Shown: positions 24,088 through 35,505 of the stretch, in pieces | Numbering within the stretch: position 1 is the first letter of the stretch | Layout: every line of letters starts with the position of its first letter | Assembly (NCBI GenBank): GCA_013146195.2 | Contig: CM028379.1 | Coordinates: 63,247,631-63,311,630 of the forward strand | Length of the DNA: 64,000 nt | DNA from: Codonopsis lanceolata | Taxonomy: Eukaryota > Streptophyta > Magnoliopsida > Asterales > Campanulaceae | Direction of reading: 5' to 3' | Made by a program: the position numbers and the translations under genes | The notes under the pieces: model-generated | Told to the model about the DNA's origin: nothing | Databases searched by the model: none | The model's input: only the letters and a program-made list of their open reading frames with translations

Positions 24088-24736
24088 TGTCACGACCCAA
24101 AAACCACCTCGAGGCATAAACCAGTTCACAGTAGGGATGAGCTTGGTCCGATTCGGTCCATTTTTTTGAAAAAAAAAAGAGAAAACCGAAACCAGACCAA
24201 TAATACGGTTCTTTAAAAAATTAGAACCGGAACCAACCCAATATGCATGAGAACCAATACATTGGTCCGGTCCAGAACCAATCGAAGAGGTACGAGAACC
24301 AGGACCGGACCAATACTATGATTTTTTACTTTTTAACTGTTTAATACAAATACGTAATAAAATTTTAAAGGCTTAAACTTGAAAAAAAAATTAAAAAAAC
24401 CCTACCCAACCTTGCACAATTTATGTGTTAGCTAACCCTTGCCAAGCTCCATCTCCATCATCTTCACAAATTTCTAACCTCCCAATACATATTGGACCAA
24501 ACATAACTATCTGTAGAAGAACAGTCAATACAGCACAAATGGAATTTGGCCTCATGTTTGTAATTTCTGTAACATAAGAATATAAAAGGTGATAGGCGTG
24601 CTCTTGAAATCAAATTTAGGGACTGAAGAATGAAAAACTTGAAGTGATTATAGTGTCCATTTACTTGATCAGATCACACTCTCAGAACATAAATAACCTT
24701 TTTATATTTGGGGATTTAGGGCTAGGAAATTAAGGG

Positions 24737-24798
<62 letters not shown>

Positions 24799-25950
24799 TA
24801 AATAACATATTGGGTTGGTTCAGTCCGGTTCTGTGTAATTTTAGTTCGAGAACCAGAACCGACCCAAATGATAGGTTTTATGAAAATTCAAATCCAGGAC
24901 TAAACCAAAATATTGGTCGGTCCAGTTTTGATTCGTCCGATCCGGTTCCATTGGTTCGGTCCAGTTTCGAAAAATTCCTGCACACCCCTAGTTCACAGAC
25001 ATCTTAATCCTGAAACGAATCAAATAAATAATATTTTCTTCAAATAAAACATTTTATAACTTGCAACAGAATAAACAAATAAATTATATTTATCTCAAAA
25101 TATATCAATATTTTATACAAACGTATTTTGATTACAATTTTGATAAAGCCCAAAAGTAATCCATAAATGATTTCTATCAAAATCGAGCTCTCCGATAAAC
25201 CCCAAGCACACAGATGCTATCTGAACCTTGATCTAATCTCAACTGCACAATCATAAACTGTAGGGGGTGAGCTTGTAAGCTCAGTAAGAGAGAGATTACA
25301 CATGTGATTCAAATACTAAGTCCATGAAGATAAAAATATGGAGTACAAATTATTACCCAAAGAACGATACCGATTGTTACCAAATAATAAACCGATCACA
25401 GGTACGATTCAGGATGCTAATCAGTTTTAGACCACATAACATTTCTCATCACAACCATATCAAATGTTGGTGCTCATTATTAGAGCTCACCAACCAAATC
25501 ACACGGGTACTCAATAACATGAGTCCCAATAACATTACCAGATTGTTCTGACCGTTCCACTTACTAGTCTCACTAAGTCATCCCAAATAATAAATTATCC
25601 GACCAACTAGTTTAAAATAACAATTTCTCAATAAAACACATTGATTACTATCATTGAACAATTTTAAAGCCAAATCAATACTGAAAGTTACCAATAACAA
25701 TAAACGTGTTTCAATAACAAGGAGTACGAATCAAACATGGATACTATAGGGACAATCACGTGATTAAATTGACATAAAATCAATGCTCCATAGTCCCCAT
25801 TACTTCATAGTTCCCCTTACTTCAAAAGAAGATAATATATGTCAATAAAAACATGATACAAGCCTTCCATAAATAACCCTGAGTCAAACCCAAAGCCTCT
25901 ATGATGCTAAAACAACTTTTCTTGGTTGAAAATCACTAAACGCACTCCTA
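24088..25950. mobile_element. Probable LTR-type repeat interrupted by a hAT MITE
   Basis: TGTCACGACCC at 24091 is the typical start of many plant Gypsy-type LTRs. Once the MITE (24132-24990) is removed the sequence continues through ACAGACATCTTAATCCTGAA to a GGGGTGAGCTTGTAAGCTC motif at 25264-25282, also common in such LTRs. I see no coding region and no matching second LTR, so the right boundary is not fixed. Confidence 0.35.
24132..24990. mobile_element. hAT-type MITE with exact 8-bp target duplication
   Basis: Starts TAGGGATGAGCTTGGTCCG and ends GCACACCCCTA (inverted). GTTCACAG precedes it (24124-24131) and follows it (24991-24998) exactly. The interior has GGTCCGGTYC/AACCGGAACC words near both ends and a (TA)n at about 24740-24792. 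Same general type as 6651-7324. 859 bp, non-coding. Confidence 0.88.
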
Positions 25951-25958
25951 CATATACA

Positions 25959-26250
25959 TAGAGCTGTCAAAATGGGTTGGCGGGGCGGGCCAGCCCAAAA
26001 ACATGACGGGCCTAAAAAATACCAACCCAACCCACCTCTTTTAGGTGGCGGGGCGGGTTAGCCCAACGGGCCCAAGCCTTTTTAACAACTCTAGGCGAGC
26101 CAACCCACAACCCACTTCAACCCGCCATTTGGCGGGGCGGGGCGGGCTAGCCCAAAAAAGTGGCGGGCCTAAAAAATACCAACCCAACCCACCTCTTTTA
26201 GGTGGCGGGGCAGGCTAGCCCAACGGGCTCAACCCATTTTGACAGCTCTA
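25959..26250. mobile_element. 292-bp hAT-type MITE with exact 8-bp target duplication
   Basis: Termini TAGAGCTGTCAAAATGGGTT and the exact inverse AACCCATTTTGACAGCTCTA. CATATACA flanks both sides (25951-25958, 26251-26258). The interior is a two-fold repeat of GGCGGGGCGGGYYAGCCCAA plus ACCAACCCAACCCACCTC blocks, GC-rich in an AT-rich setting. The clean target duplication suggests recent insertion. The split element at 44227-46480 is a relative. Confidence 0.92.
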
Positions 26251-26305
26251 CATATACAGTTGTCTCTTTATTTTTAAATGCATCAGCATAGCTGGGAGGA
26301 GAATG

Positions 26306-26944
26306 AGGGTATGTTTGGATACCCCAATTCCATAGCTTAGAATTGGAATTGGGGCCTCCAAAACCAATTCTATTGTTTAGGAACAAAACTAAAATTTGGA
26401 ATTGGAATTGTGTTGAAATTCTAAACCACTCAATTCAATAAAGCTAATTCCATCCTAAATCCTAATAATTTAAATTCTAAATTTTGATCAATTATTACAA
26501 AATAAAAAATCACCTTCTTTTTACCACCACCACTTGTGCCACCTCCTTGCTCCCGCCGCCGCCAACACCTCTGGCCACCGTCGCCGCTGCCATTGTTGCC
26601 GCCTCCAACTACCTTCGCCGGCTACCACCTACCGCCACCGTTAACCACCACCACTATATGCTATTTATTTTCTAAAATGTAAAAATTTTATGATTATGTT
26701 GTTAGCAAGGTTTGAACCTTTATACCATTCATAATAATTAACAACTATATACCACTAGACTAAACTAGTTACTTGACATAATAATGAACTCTTATTTTAC
26801 GTATAATGTAGAATTACAATTGAATTTCATACATTATCCAAACACTAGAAATGTTATGATTTTGAAAGCAAACTCTAAGTTATTTAAGTACTATAGAATT
26901 TGAATATTTATTGAATTCAAAATCAATATATCCAAACGGACCCT
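26306..26944. mobile_element. MITE-like element with GGGTATGTTTGGATA termini
   Basis: Left end AGGGTATGTTTGGATA is inverted at the right end TATCCAAACGGACCCT. It encloses a CCG-rich patch (26520-26650), giving a low-complexity frame, and a tRNA-like A/B-box pair on the minus strand (26699-26765). The target duplication is unclear, so the superfamily is open (PIF/Harbinger or hAT). Confidence 0.55.
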
Positions 26945-27070
26945 AAAAAAAATGAAACTAAAACTTATGAATTGATGAGTCACGACTCAATGAGCAGGTG
27001 ACAAAGTCTCTCACACGACACCGAACCAAGGAGCCAAGGAGGTAATCAACAAAATAAGGCTTGATTTATA

Positions 27071-27328
27071 TTCCCTCAGTTTTCAAATTATCATCCACCT
27101 TTCATTTTTCATCCGTTTTTAAATACTTGTCCTCTTTCAAAACTTTACCGTTTAAGAAAACAATTTTACCACTTTACCCTTACTTTTTTTACCTACTTTA
27201 ATTATGGTCATATACTCAAGGGTATTAAAGGAAACCACACATTTAATCAATATTTAAAATACAGTCAATTATTTTTTCTTAAACGGTGTGTCGTGTCAAA
27301 GTAGACAATATTTAAAAAACAGAAGGAG
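27071..27328. mobile_element. Stowaway-like MITE
   Basis: Begins TTCCCTCAGTTTTCAAATT and ends TATTTAAAAAACAGAAGGAG, inverted, between TA dinucleotides. 258 bp, non-coding. Confidence 0.6.
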
Positions 27329-27351
27329 TACTACTTAAAATAGGAAGGAGT

Positions 27352-28175
27352 TAGGTTCTAAAAATCGTTAGGCGGCCGCAAGGCGGCACACTTGCGCCTA
27401 GCGCCTAGGGGACTAGTCGGGGTGGAATCGGGGCCTAGAATTAAAGCATAATTACCAATATTTTTTGATAATTTACATCAAAGATCAAACACATTGACTA
27501 CAAATTTTTTTTATTTTTATATTTGTCATTTTATCAAACACTTGTCTATATTTGTAAAATTAATAAAAATATACAAACCTACCACTAATCTCAATTCCCA
27601 ACAACCCCAAAGCAATAAACCAGCCAAGTTTAGAACTAAAAAAAAATTACTCCACTTTCCTACTGTCCCTATAACCCACAGTCTAACCTATCATCTCTAG
27701 TCCCTCCTCATTCTAAATTCTGAGTCCCGAGACATATCCCTTCTTCTTCATCCTTTTTTCTTCTTCTTTCGTCTTTCTATCTGGCAGACTAACAACCCTT
27801 TTTTCTTCCTTTTTTTTTTTCTTTTCCCTCTCTCTGGCGGACCGATTATCTTCATTTTTTCATCCCCCAATCTCTTTCCTCATAGATCTAACCCTTATTT
27901 CTCTCAACCCACCGAATATCCACAAAATCAAACCCCTTTTCTTTCTGCTTCCCTCTCTTCCTCACCATTACCACTCTCCCTTCTTTCTCCAGTTCACCCT
28001 CTTTTTTATCCAGTCACCGCACGTCACAAAATCAAAACTAAAAAATAAATTAAGGTTGACGGGATTTGACATGATTTGGCGTAGACACCGACTTGACTGA
28101 TTAGACAGTAATTAAAAAACTCGCGACGGTGAAGAATCACCTAGCGTCGGGGAGTTTTAGAACACTTGGAAGGAG
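27352..28175. mobile_element. Possible MITE with TTCTAAAA termini
   Basis: GGTTCTAAAAATCGTTAGGCG at the left mirrors CCTAGCGTCGGGGAGTTTTAGAAC at the right. No target duplication recognised. The interior includes a long C/T-rich tract (27690-28010) without coding sense. Confidence 0.4.
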
Positions 28176-28200
28176 CCTTGAAGATAGAAGGGTAATACTA

Positions 28201-28370
28201 GGGCCACTCTAATAGCACTTAATTTTGGGTACCAAATGATGTGGCATCTTATGTGTCATATTGTTAACATAACTTTTTAACTTATAGTGGAGTCCATAAA
28301 ATACCAAATAAGATGACACATTGGAAACCACATCATTTGATGCATAAATTTGAGTGCTCATTGAGTGGCT
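28201..28370. mobile_element. MITE with about 45-bp inverted termini
   Basis: GGGCCACTCTAATAGCAC and ACCAAATGATGTGG at the left are mirrored by CCACATCATTTGATG and GTGCTCATTGAGTGGCT at the right. CTA flanks both sides (28198-28200, 28371-28373), consistent with a 3-bp duplication as in PIF/Harbinger elements. 170 bp. Confidence 0.65.
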
Positions 28371-28523
28371 CTAGCATTACTCAAGATAGAAACCAAACAA
28401 CCTTGGCCTGTCCCACAAATGATACTGCATGCACATGCACAGTCAAAACCAATGCAAACATAATAAACTTTTACCACTTTTTAAAATATATAATATAACA
28501 TGGTATAGTCAAACTTAAATTTA

Positions 28524-28699
28524 CTCCCTCTGATTCAGATAAATAGTTCCTATTAAAAAATTATTTTTAAAAAAAATAGTATTTTTAGTAGTTTATTAGT
28601 AATAAAATAAAATTTTTATGTCTTAATTTTTGAAAGTATATTTTTTAAGTGAAACATCTCAAAATAAAGTAGTAGACTTTTTGCCCAAAATGGAGGGAG
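28524..28699. mobile_element. Stowaway-like MITE
   Basis: CTCCCTCTGATTC at the left, AAAATGGAGGGAG at the right, with TA on both sides (28522-28523, 28700-28701). 176 bp, AT-rich. Confidence 0.72.
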
Positions 28700-28701
28700 T
28701 A

Positions 28702-29064
28702 CTAAATATATAATAACAAAATAATAAAAATTTAATCAAATATAACAAAAGTGTTATCAAATTCATTTATTTATAAAAATCAAAATATATAAAATATCAA
28801 GATTTTACATAAACCATCAGCCTCTATTTCGCTCGATCCATCTCACTCGTTCAATGGAAAATCTTTATTATATCACCCCTCTTAATTTTCTAGTTTGATT
28901 TTGATTAAATAGTTTGTTGGTAAAATACTTTACATTGACAGATATGTGGATCAACGGTAATCTCATTCAAGAGTTTCTTTCATGTACTTGGATTGAAATT
29001 ACATCATCTATTAACACTATAAGTTACTTCATAAGCTCATCAATACTTTATAAATATTTATAAT
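28702..29064. other. AT-rich spacer
   Basis: No gene or clear repeat boundary seen. Confidence 0.5.
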
Positions 29065-29139
29065 CATTTCTATTGGGAATTTGCACCCAACACAATAAAT
29101 CGGAGATGAGTAATTCGATGTGAATTACACAATGCTGCA
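29065..29139 (-). mobile_element. Older retroelement interrupted by Copia-1 (left part)
   Basis: TTGGGAATTTGCACCCAACA and the sequence to 29139 continue, after removing Copia-1, into 33624-33950, where ATTTACGTGGTTTGGTCAAGTG is a phrase typical of the leader or LTR of plant Copia elements. No coding sequence. Termini not established. Confidence 0.4.
29135..29139. repeat. Left 5-bp target duplication of Copia-1
   Basis: CTGCA, repeated at 33619-33623. Confidence 0.85.
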
Positions 29140-29313
29140 TGTAGAGAGTTTGAGGAAAGATTCTTTGATTAATCTAACCCAATGGGTATTTATACAGGTA
29201 CATAACAAGAGGAATATAAACAGATGCATACATATGCATGAATATGAAATAAAGAGAATGCAAGATTAAATGAATAATCGGAACAGAACCGAATCTAACA
29301 GATATTCCTAATA
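29140..29313 (-). repeat. 3' LTR of Copia-1
   Basis: 174 bp; on the minus strand it runs TATTAGGAATATC to CTCTACA. The 5' TG of the LTR has become TA in both copies. Confidence 0.9.
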
Positions 29314-29716
29314 GGCCCCTCAAGATGGTGAGTCCAAGAAAACACCGATCTTGAACATTAGCGTCTTGTCGATGACGTGACAATGGCTTGGTAAGAGCAT
29401 CAGCAAGTTGATCGGCCGAAGAGACATGTGAAACACGTAGCTGCTGTTGTTGGACAAGAGTTCGAACAAAGTGATAGTCAATTGCCAAGTGCTTCATACG
29501 TGAGTGGAACACTGGATTTGCACATAAGTATGTAGCGCCAATATTATCGGAGTAGATTACTGGAAAGTGTGGAAGCTCCACACGAAGCTCGGCTAGGAGC
29601 GAGCGAACCCATTCAACTTCAGCTGCGGCAGATGCAATGGCGCGGTACTCTGCTTCAGTGGAAGAACGAGCGATAGAGCCATTTCTTAGAACTCCAAGAT
29701 ATTGGATTCGGACCAA
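29174..29716 (-). pseudogene. Copia-1 RNase H
   Basis: Shows SSTEAEYRAIASAAAE with the catalytic Glu, then YSDNIGATYLCANPVFHSR and HLAIDYHFVR, then ADQLADALTKPL, the usual Copia RNase H series. The frame is lost just upstream, where GAYI..PNPISWSS lies in another frame. The downstream end of this open frame runs into the 3' LTR. Confidence 0.85.
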
Positions 29717-29819
29717 GAAATAGGATATAGGCCCCTCGTGAAACGATCGTCACAATCACCTCCCGGCAAGATCGAAAAAAAGGCAGGGACAAAGAGGAGT
29801 GCGTAAAGAGAGTCCGACA

Positions 29820-30784
29820 TCACGCTGCATCATTTAGATAACGAAGAAGACGTTTTGCAGCAGACCAGTGAGCCTCAGTCGGGGCATGCATATACTGAGA
29901 GAGCTTGTTAACTGCAAAAGTAATATCTGGTCGTGTGAGCAATAAATATTGAAGGCCCCCCATAATCTGCCGGTAGGATGTGGCATCAGACAATGGTGAT
30001 GCATCGTGAGTAGAGAGTCGAACCGAGGTTGATAGAGGAGTCGGAACAGGTTTAGAGGCCAGCATATTATGTCGAGCAAGAAGATCAATTAAATACTTGC
30101 GCCGAGAAAGAACACGTGTATCGGCGGTGTCGTACTTCAATGCCAAGGAAGTATGTTAAGGGCCCAAATCTTTGATCGAAAACGACAAGCAAGATCGGTG
30201 ATAACTTTGGAAACAAAGGATGAATCATCGCAAGAATTATCGAGCGTCCACATAGACAAGAAAGTAGCGAGTAACACTTGCCCGAAAGTAAACAAACAAA
30301 ATAAGGCATCGACTGAGTTACGAAATCCCATAGCAAGTAAAGCATGGCGAAGTTCTGTGTACCAGGCTCGAGGCGCTTGTTTTAGCCCGTAAATTGCCTT
30401 TTTTAATCGACATACATAGGAAGGATAATTCTTGTCCACAAATCCAGGAGGCTGAGCCATGACCACTTCTTCATCCAAATGGCCATGAAGAAATGCATTA
30501 TTTACGTCCAATTGACGAAGGGACCACCCACGCGAGAGGGCAATGCTAAGAACAACCCGAACTGAAGTGGGTTTGACGACAGGACTAAATGTGTCAAGGT
30601 AATCTATACCAGGCCGCTGATGAAAGCCCTTAGCGACCAGCCTCGCTTTGAACCTATCAACAGTACCATCTGGGTTACGTTTTACCCGAAACACCCATTT
30701 GCAACCTACCACATTGTGAGAATCATGAGAAGGAACAAGATCCCATGTACCGCCATTCTTGAGGGCATTAAATGCAATGGACAT
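29820..30784 (-). pseudogene. Copia-1 reverse transcriptase, frameshifted
   Basis: 30137-30784 carries WVFRVKRNPDGTV, FKARLVAKGFHQ, YLDTFSPVVKPTS and LDVNNAFLHGHLDEEV. 29820-30146 continues with SRRKYLIDLLARH and YRQIMGGLQYLLLTRPDI. Around 30235-30260 the frame shifts, and the catalytic YVDD reads as YVDA in the third frame, so the enzyme is inactive. Confidence 0.88.
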
Positions 30785-30946
30785 GGCCGCACGCCATCGA
30801 GAATCCGCAAGTGCCCGAGTAACACACGTAGGTTCGAGAATCGGTGAGTGGTGGCGAGGCCGTATTTTGGATTGGGTTTGTGGATATTGTTCTTTGCAGT
30901 GCGCGCATAGTGTAGATTTGATGATCTTGAGAGGGGTGAAGGGGCA

Positions 30947-32704
30947 TTACAGCGAAGGTGGTGTCTTGGCGAAGCATGGATTGGGCGATGAAGCCAATGG
31001 TGGCGGTGAGACAGTGTCAACGGGGACGTCTGGCACAGACAAGCGGACTGGTGGCGGCAGCGGAACAGCAGTATCCCAGGCTAACGGGGGTGGGAGGGGT
31101 GGCACGGATATGGACTGAGAGAGAGAAGCGAAAGGGAAGACATTTTCATGAAAGGTAACATGGCGTGAGATGTAAAACTTGGACAGTGCTGGAGAATAAC
31201 ATATATAAGCACTTTGAGTGAGGGAATACCCAAGAAAGACACAAGATTGAGAACGAGGTGCAAGTTTATGAGAGGCGTAAGGTCGAAGCCATGGAAAACA
31301 CTCACACCCAAAAACACGGAGGCGAGTAAGAGATGGTGATTTACAAAATAATTTTTCGTAGGAGGAGAGAAAGCCAAGGTTGGATTTTGGCATCCGATTA
31401 ATGAGGTAAGTAGCTGTGGCAAAGGCATATGGCCAAAAACTTAGGGGGATGGAGGCTTGATGAAGTAGAGTAAGACCGGTGTCCACAATATGACGGTGGC
31501 GCCGTTCAGAAAAACCGTTATGTTCGGGTGTATGTGGTGGAGTTGTAAGATGAGTGATGCCATTGAAGGCAAGAAAGTCACGCAGTGCGGTATATTCCCC
31601 CCCATTATCAGTGTAGAAGTTTTTGATTTTGACACCAAAGTAATTTTCAACGAGAGGTTTGTATTTAAGGAACGTGGACATGACATCAGATTTTCGTTTC
31701 AAAGGGTAAAACCAGATATATTTAGTAAAGTGATCAATAAAAATTACATAGTACTTGCAATCATCCATGGATAAGACAGGGGACGACCATAAATCAGAAA
31801 AAACTAAGTCAAGTGGTCGAGTTGAAGTAAGAGAAGAATTGTGAAAGGGCAATTTGTGGCTTTTATTAATATGACAGGAGGAACAAGTAAACTGTGACAC
31901 TTTGTCATGAAAAGAAATGCAGTTGGATGACACGAGATGACGTATAATTTTATTGGAGGGGTGGCCCAGACGAGAGTGCCAGAGGGATAGAGTTGGTTTG
32001 ACAGCCGTCAAGGCCATGGGAGCAGCCACCACTTGCCGCAGAGATGGCCAAAGATAGATACCATCTTTATGATGTCCACGGAGAAGAAGTGCCCCCGTCC
32101 GACGATGTCTCACCTGGAAATCAGTAGATGAAAAAATGACATTAACATCATTAGTGGAGCATAGTTGTGAGACAGAAATGAGGTTTTTATGCATTGAGGG
32201 GACACATAAAGAATTAGGGAAACGAAGAGGAATGGTAGACGGGTTGGAGAGCTCGCCCGTATGTGTGATACTCAGACCTTTGCCATTACCGATAACAACG
32301 CCGTCAGACCCATCATAAGGTGAGTGAAGGGATAGGTTTGCCAGATCAGTCGTTATGTGGTGAGTAGCTCCTGAGTCCAGAATATATTCAGCCTGAGTTG
32401 GGGAGCTGCTTGTGTAAGTGGCTGTATTGGCAGATGGTGTATAAGCTGGTTGTGAAGCACCCCGAGGAGAAGATGAGGGCCATGGTTGATATTGAAAAGA
32501 TGGGCAGCGTTTAGCGGAATGACCTTGGTAGCCACAAAGTTGACATTTGCCTTTATAGGGTTTAGGACCATTGGTACCCGGAGAAGTTGGGCGCGGGAAG
32601 GATCCAGCTGGAGAGCGACCATAGGATGTCCCACGTGGTGGCAGAGAGCCACGCGGCGGTGTTGATAGCAAGGGACGGGAGGGCCGGTGTGATTGTAGTC
32701 GCAA
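30947..32704 (-). pseudogene. Copia-1 gag zinc knuckle, protease and integrase
   Basis: A single 585-codon frame with a CCHC knuckle CQLCGYQGHSAKRC, protease LDSGATHHIT, the HHCC zinc domain (HSRLGHPSN, CSSCHINKSHK) and the integrase core with SDLWSSPV, YTDNGGEY and EHNGFSERR carrying the D, D and E residues, then the C-terminal FLGYSLTQSAYIC. It is the best preserved part of the element, but it is out of frame with gag and RT. Confidence 0.9.
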
Positions 32705-33368
32705 AGGTTCTTTGGGATTGGAGCCAAGGTAGGGGCGGAATTCATGGCGACGTTAGCTTCGCAATTCAGAAGTTTTTCATGCAATTCATCAAAGGAGATT
32801 GAAGTTTCCCTTGCATGAATTGCGTTTGCCAACTCCCTGTAATTAGCATCTAGACCATTAAGAATTTTAATAACAAGATCTTCGGAATCGACCGTGATGC
32901 CCATAAGTGCTAGTTCATCGACAGTAGATTTGATTTCCTGCATAAATGCTGTGATGGAGAGCGTACCCTTGACTGGGTTATGAAGACGTTGTTTGAGAGC
33001 CATAATCCTACCACGTGAGGGTTTGGCATAGGTATTGGTGAGAATTGTCCAAAGCTTCGGCAGGTCTTTCTTTGTGACAATAAAGGGAATTAGCGAGGAG
33101 AGAGGGAGCTAGCGATGGCGTTGAGGATCGCTTGGTCTTGACGAACCCAAGCCGATGTATGCTTTGATTTGGTTCGATTTCTCATTGGTGGCGGTAGACG
33201 GGTTGTGGTTCCGCCAACAAAACCAAACAGGTCGTATCCGGTTAAGCAAGTTTGAAATTGAAATTTCCATGCTGTAAAATTTGTAGGTGTGAGCTTGAGA
33301 GGTGTCTGAGTGGCCACGTTAATGGCAATGATTGTCGGGCCATTAGAAGAAGAGGATGATGTGGCCAT
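32353..33368 (-). pseudogene. Copia-1 gag (capsid part), frameshifted
   Basis: 33090-33368 starts MATSSSSSNGPTI and has FTAWKFQFQTCLTGYDL. 32353-33003 continues in another frame with LALMGITVDSEDLVIKILNG and ISFDELHEKLLNCE, the UBN2-type Copia gag. The shift lies between 33003 and 33090. Confidence 0.85.
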
Positions 33369-33444
33369 GATGAATGAGGCAGCAAAGCTGGGAAGAAAAA
33401 GGATCAGAATTTGGAGGCGTTTGCCTTTTGATGCTCTGATACCA

Positions 33445-33618
33445 TGTAGAGAGTTTGAGGAAAGATTCTTTGATTAATCTAACCCAATGGGTATTTATAC
33501 AGGTACATAACAAGAGGAATATAAACAGATGCATACATATGCATGAATATGAAATAAAGAGAATGCAAGATTAAATGAATACTGGAACAGGAACTGAATC
33601 TAACAGATATTCCTAATA
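33445..33618 (-). repeat. 5' LTR of Copia-1
   Basis: 174 bp, nearly identical to 29140-29313. Confidence 0.9.
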
Positions 33619-33623
33619 CTGCA
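33619..33623. repeat. Right 5-bp target duplication of Copia-1
   Basis: CTGCA, identical to 29135-29139. Confidence 0.85.
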
Positions 33624-33950
33624 ATCCTTTCGATCTAGGTTTGAATATATATTTAGGAATCACAAAATAGGAAGAAATAATCAACTGAAAAGAATTACAA
33701 ACACAAGGATTTACGTGGTTTGGTCAAGTGCAAAGCCTACATCCACAGGTGGCAATGATCAATCTTTCACTATAGAAAGCAATAAAGAGTGGCTTACAAA
33801 TCTTGGTACAACTACCAAGCAATTGCTTCAAAAGAAATTGGAAGAAAATTGATTGTCTTCGTCTTCACGAAGCTTTCCACCAACGTAGCAGCCGTCGAAC
33901 TCACCCTTACAAATGAACATGCTGCTACCCTATTTAACTAACACATCACG
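33624..33950 (-). mobile_element. Older retroelement interrupted by Copia-1 (right part)
   Basis: Continuation of 29065-29139. Holds GGATTTACGTGGTTTGGTC and CCTACATCCACAGG, typical of plant Copia or TRIM leaders. No open frame. Confidence 0.4.
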
Positions 33951-34818
33951 CATGCAACATGAAATCATTTCAAAAACAATCCCTCTATGAAAACATAATT
34001 TTCAGTAAGATCCCTCTAGTTCTGCAATTTTATTTCCACTACCTTTAGGTTCTAATTTCAAAGCAAAACACAACAAATTTTTTATTTGGATATGATGATA
34101 TGACTTAAAAATATCAAATCTATATATTTTACGAATATATTTTACTAAACTGTCAATCCAGTTATTTAAAGTGTGTTTACGATTTAATTGAATTAACACA
34201 TGCTCTGCATGTATTTTGTTGTTTAATTTTATATTCCCTTTGAATTTCTTGATATTTTGTTGTTATTTCTTGAAAATTGAAGAAATGATATTTTTATTTT
34301 TATTTTTCTCGAATGTAATTTTATTTCATTTTTTATGTAGATTTTTTTAGTTAGAATCTAGGATATTATACAACCCTTTAAAAGTAGAAAGTGTTAACAT
34401 ATCTCCATATATAATTAAAAGATATAACCTTCACATGAAGTAGTGTTTTGATCTCTTTGTATATTAATTAGTAATGTTAATATTTTAAACATTAGCTGAT
34501 TAAATCTATATTTGGCGGTGGACAAATCTTGATGGGAGATTATGGAAATGGAATCCATTTGCAGTTCAATAACTTGAGTATATTTTAGTTTATGTTATAA
34601 AAAAATATGTATTAAAACTGTTAACATTAACATAATTCAATTATTATAAAACTTGAAAAAAGTATTCACATAAACTGTAGATGCCTAATAGACAATTAAC
34701 AAACTAAGGAAGCGTAATACATATGATATTTAGTCAGGTATGCCGGAATAATTTAATGTTTTACAATTCATTTGAGTTTATATGCTCAACGTGACTGAAT
34801 ACTTAATCCTGCAAAATT
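33951..34818. other. AT-rich spacer
   Basis: Very AT-rich with no convincing gene or repeat end. Confidence 0.5.
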
Positions 34819-34823
34819 GATTC
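34819..34823. repeat. Left 5-bp target duplication of Copia-2
   Basis: GATTC, repeated at 39776-39780. Confidence 0.75.
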
Positions 34824-35487
34824 TGTTAGTAGGGGTATGATTGATTTAGGTTTCCAGAGTGTTTAAGGAAGAGAGTAATAATATCCTCGAGCAATTAAGC
34901 TCTTTCCTTAAGACAAAAAACCGACCGTTATCGAGGCGGACCGGGATATATCGGTGTGTCTCCTGTTTTCGTGATACTACTTATGTGATTGAAGAGGCGG
35001 TCCTCAGTTCTTGATCCTTGGCGAATCAAGAGGCCAGCTGTAATCTCTCGTATAGAGGCGAAAGGTTGTAAAACGGTGCATTTCGACATAAAAAGCGAGT
35101 TTTTAGGCGTATTTAAGTGGCGATTGGGGATGACGGTTGGGAGCGGTTGAAGGCGGTTGGGCATGCAAAACACAACCTTGCCGGATAGCTGGCGATTATG
35201 GGCTGCGAAAGAGACACAACCTTTCAGACAGGACATAGCGATCTTGTCTTGTCTTCAGGTGGCGGTGAACTTTCTGAACACGTGCAAAGGTTCATGCTTG
35301 AAAGGGTCACACACCAAATGAACCGATAGCAAAAAGATAGGTTCGAGCAGCAAGCAAGCCTACGACCGACCAACCAACCCGACCAGGCCAGAGCCGCCAG
35401 GTCGGCGGGCGGCGGCCGGTGGCGCGTGTGTTTGGACCTACACCTAGGTAGGTCTTCCTCCTACACAAAGTGTAGTGGCCCGAGGGC
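34824..35487 (-). repeat. Truncated 3' LTR of Copia-2
   Basis: Matches 39162 onward through CTAGGTAGGTCTTCC and ACACAAAGTG, with many short indels; similarity stops near 35487. The final 120 bp of the right LTR have no counterpart here. Confidence 0.8.
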
Positions 35488-35505
35488 ATGCCGATAAGCG
35501 GCTGG

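Larger units (their letters stand above)
29140..33618 (-). mobile_element. Copia-1: full-length Ty1/copia LTR retrotransposon
   Basis: Two 174-bp LTRs (29140-29313 and 33445-33618), the 5-bp duplication CTGCA on both sides, a perfect initiator-Met primer site at 33433-33444 (TGGTATCAGAGC on the minus strand) next to the 5' LTR, and a GAGGGGCC polypurine tract next to the 3' LTR. Domain order gag, protease, integrase, RT, RNase H is that of Copia. The LTRs differ only around 29275-29300, so insertion is recent, yet the coding region carries several frameshifts. Confidence 0.93.

Noticed and set aside
30153..31774. Plus-strand frames across Copia-1
   Set aside because: Antisense shadows of the minus-strand pol genes.
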